DNA from: Onchocerca volvulus | Lineage: Eukaryota; Nematoda; Chromadorea; Rhabditida; Onchocercidae | Reading direction: 5' to 3' | NCBI GenBank assembly: GCA_000499405.2 | Contig: HG738139.1 | Span: 7,774,616 to 7,838,615 of the forward strand | DNA length: 64,000 nt | Made by a program: the position numbers and the translations under genes | In this document: piece by piece, positions 62,301 through 64,000 of the stretch | Layout: each line of letters begins with the position of its first letter | Numbering within the stretch: position 1 is the first letter of the stretch | The notes under the pieces: model-generated | Databases searched by the model: none | Told to the model about the DNA's origin: nothing | Seen by the model: only the letters and a program-made list of their open reading frames with translations

Positions 62301-62650
62301 TGACCCATAATGACCTACTTGACCCTCTACGTATTGTTGAATAATTGCATCACACTTTCGTGTCACTTCGTTTGATTTGTCGCTTCTGATCAGTCTCATC
62401 AACATTCCAATATATTACTCAAACTAAGTTATATCGTGTTTCTTTGTCAAATGCATAAAACGTTGGCCTGATTTGGAACATTTATTTTACCAATCAGCCA
62501 AAGCATAAATTCCTTGGCTCCATTACTCTTTCTATTACCCTTTTTTTATGTACCAATAAATTTGCGACTTCTTTTAATTCTTGAATTCATTTGAAATGTG
62601 ATATGATTTGAAATATTATACTCCATTTTTCATTCCACTGCACTGTTTTT

Positions 62651-62652
<2 letters not shown>

Positions 62653-62681
<29 letters not shown>
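62653..62681. repeat. Poly-T tract, about 29 bases
   Basis: Uninterrupted thymine run downstream of the right serpin's likely polyadenylation site. Simple repeat or possible remnant of a minus-strand retro-insertion. Confidence 0.88.
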
Positions 62682-62684
<3 letters not shown>

Positions 62685-63070
62685 TAAAATTCAGAAAATT
62701 CATTCATCTATTATTTAATTTTTAAAACTATAAAATTCTTCCAACTTCACCTTCCCATTAACAGTATACTTCCACTTTATCTGTTCTATGATTCTTAGCG
62801 CTTTAGAATATATCTCTTTAATAGGAACTTATCTCTTTATAAATATTTATCTCAATATCTCAGTAGCAAACTTGTCTCACTGATTTTTCGCCGATTTTCG
62901 TCAAATGAACTCTTGACATTTGCTACTTCTACTATAATATAATTTAATTCAGAAAATTCGGCAGAAGAGATTTCGCGATTAAAAACGGAATCAAGTCACA
63001 TAATTCATGAGTGAAACATCCATTCGATATTATTATTTAATGAGGAGAATTTTTCGTAGAAAGGAAATTA

Positions 63071-63277
63071 TTGAATTATATTAGAGGTAGAATGGTCAAG
63101 AGATCATTTGACGGAAAGCTACGAAAAATTGTCAAATTATTCAGGGATAAATCCCTACAAGAGATATATTATAAGTCGTGCAGAAGTGCTCTAGCTAGGT
63201 ATCACAGAACAGATAAATTGAAAGTATATCTTAATGAAAAGATGGAGTTGGGAGAATTTTATGGTTTTACAGATTAA
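63071..63277 (+). CDS. Unassigned 68-codon ORF (hypothetical)
   Basis: Frame rich in Lys/Arg with a compact, non-low-complexity composition (for example KIVKLFRDKSLQEIYYKS, ARYHRTDKLKVYLNEK). It begins at an alternative codon in the frame; an in-frame ATG lies at about 63092. No family recognised and no clear splice context. It may be a relic exon or chance. Confidence 0.2.
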   Translation: MNYIRGRMVKRSFDGKLRKIVKLFRDKSLQEIYYKSCRSALARYHRTDKLKVYLNEKMELGEFYGFTD

Positions 63278-64000
63278 ATAATAGGTAAGGACTGGACTGT
63301 CACACATTAAAATTTTGATATTGAGTACAATGCTTTATTTCAACTTCCAAATCACTTAATCTCAACTATGCCAATTGGCAGTACTCTCTTCATGAACATA
63401 AACTTAGTTATGTTTATTTTGAAAGAGATAGAAAACCATATAGTTAGCGTTGCTAGGCAAATGGCCAGACTGGTACAAACCAATTTGAGATTTTTAAATT
63501 CGTTCTCTTTCCCAAGGAACTGCAAGAGGTACAAATGTAGAGCATTAAAATGGTCTCCGGCAAGTGAAATAATTTATTTTTGTATTAATGAGATAAGTCT
63601 TCATTACCTTTTTTCTTCACCTTTACATTGTTTCATTGCAGATTGAATGTTTACGATTGATCGTTCTCGATTTTCATTTTTATTTTAAAAAAACGACAAT
63701 TATATTTTGTTTACTATTTCATCATATGTCTACTTGCATGAAATGTGATATAACAGACTTAAAATGAAAGAAATTGTTGTATTTCTTGACAAACATTAAT
63801 AATTCAATAATTATAAATAAACTAATAATTTTACTTCACACATTTCATTTATTTTGAATCTGACTGGTATGATAAAAAAATTTTTTGAGATACAATTTCA
63901 TTTCGACCATATCTTGGATTTCATGTGGAGAATCGGTGGTGCTGGAAAACATCAAGCACATTTTATTGTAGTAAATGTGACCTGAAGAATTTTCCTTGGA

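Larger units (their letters stand above)
62301..64000. other. Region downstream of right serpin
   Basis: About 1.7 kb. Starts with the serpin 3' flank (AATAAA at about 62555), contains a poly-T tract of about 29 bases at 62653-62681, and one unassigned frame (63071-63277, listed). Otherwise nothing recognised before the window ends. Confidence 0.55.

Noticed and set aside
1..64000. Wolbachia or other bacterial insert
   Set aside because: No stretch with long uninterrupted, densely packed bacterial-type genes or bacterial families was seen; all sizeable genes carry spliceosomal introns.

Overview
This window is eukaryotic and most likely comes from a clade III, probably filarial, nematode. 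It is AT-rich, most genes consist of many short exons separated by mostly short introns, coding exons often follow a T-rich acceptor that could also serve as a trans-splice site, and every recognisable product has a nematode counterpart. I see no bacterial, endosymbiont or viral segment. The species is not determined. Gene models below were built by hand from reading frames, GT/GC-AG boundaries and phase continuity, so single junctions may be wrong even where the gene identity is secure.

Layout. (1) 291-1901 (+): an ELO-type fatty-acid elongase whose first coding exon is uncertain. (2) 2994-8336 (-): a TGF-beta-superfamily type I receptor Ser/Thr kinase, 12 exons, 537 aa. (3) 9296-17634 (+): VPS8, the CORVET tethering subunit, about 26 exons, ending in a variant RING. 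(4) 19216-28071 (-): FANCI (fnci-1), 25 exons, about 1365 aa, transcribed convergently with vps-8. (5) 29024-31008 (+): a ZNRD2/SSSCA1-like zinc-ribbon protein, 6 exons, with a 50-T homopolymer in one intron. (6) 31673-31744 (+): initiator tRNA-Met. (7) 31860-37796 (-): a secreted-then-membrane-anchored protein of about 730 aa with about ten EGF-like modules, one transmembrane helix and a short basic tail; I do not recognise the family. (8) 39010-42140 (+): METTL16/METT-10 RNA m6A methyltransferase, 11 exons, 492 aa. (9) 44206-52715 (+): paxillin (pxl-1) with LD motifs and four LIM domains, beginning with a 13-nt coding exon and a 3.9-kb intron. (10) 54379-56657 (-) and 59643-62300 (+): two head-to-head serpin copies. 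The right copy looks intact and inhibitory (Arg-Ser at the predicted scissile bond). The left copy has a one-base reading-frame defect, no obvious start and a non-inhibitory-type reactive loop.

The genes do not form an operon or a single pathway. They are ordinary housekeeping and signalling genes (membrane lipid synthesis, growth-factor signalling, endosomal tethering, interstrand-crosslink repair, RNA methylation, integrin adhesion), followed by a small duplicated serpin locus. The most noteworthy points are the asymmetric decay of the serpin pair, three GC-AG introns fixed by reading-frame and family conservation, the unplaced EGF membrane protein, a possible nested signal-peptide-bearing microprotein in a pxl-1 intron, and lineage-specific features of FANCI (phospho-cluster retained, canonical ubiquitin-acceptor lysine apparently not). 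I found no convincing wholly new multi-gene system.
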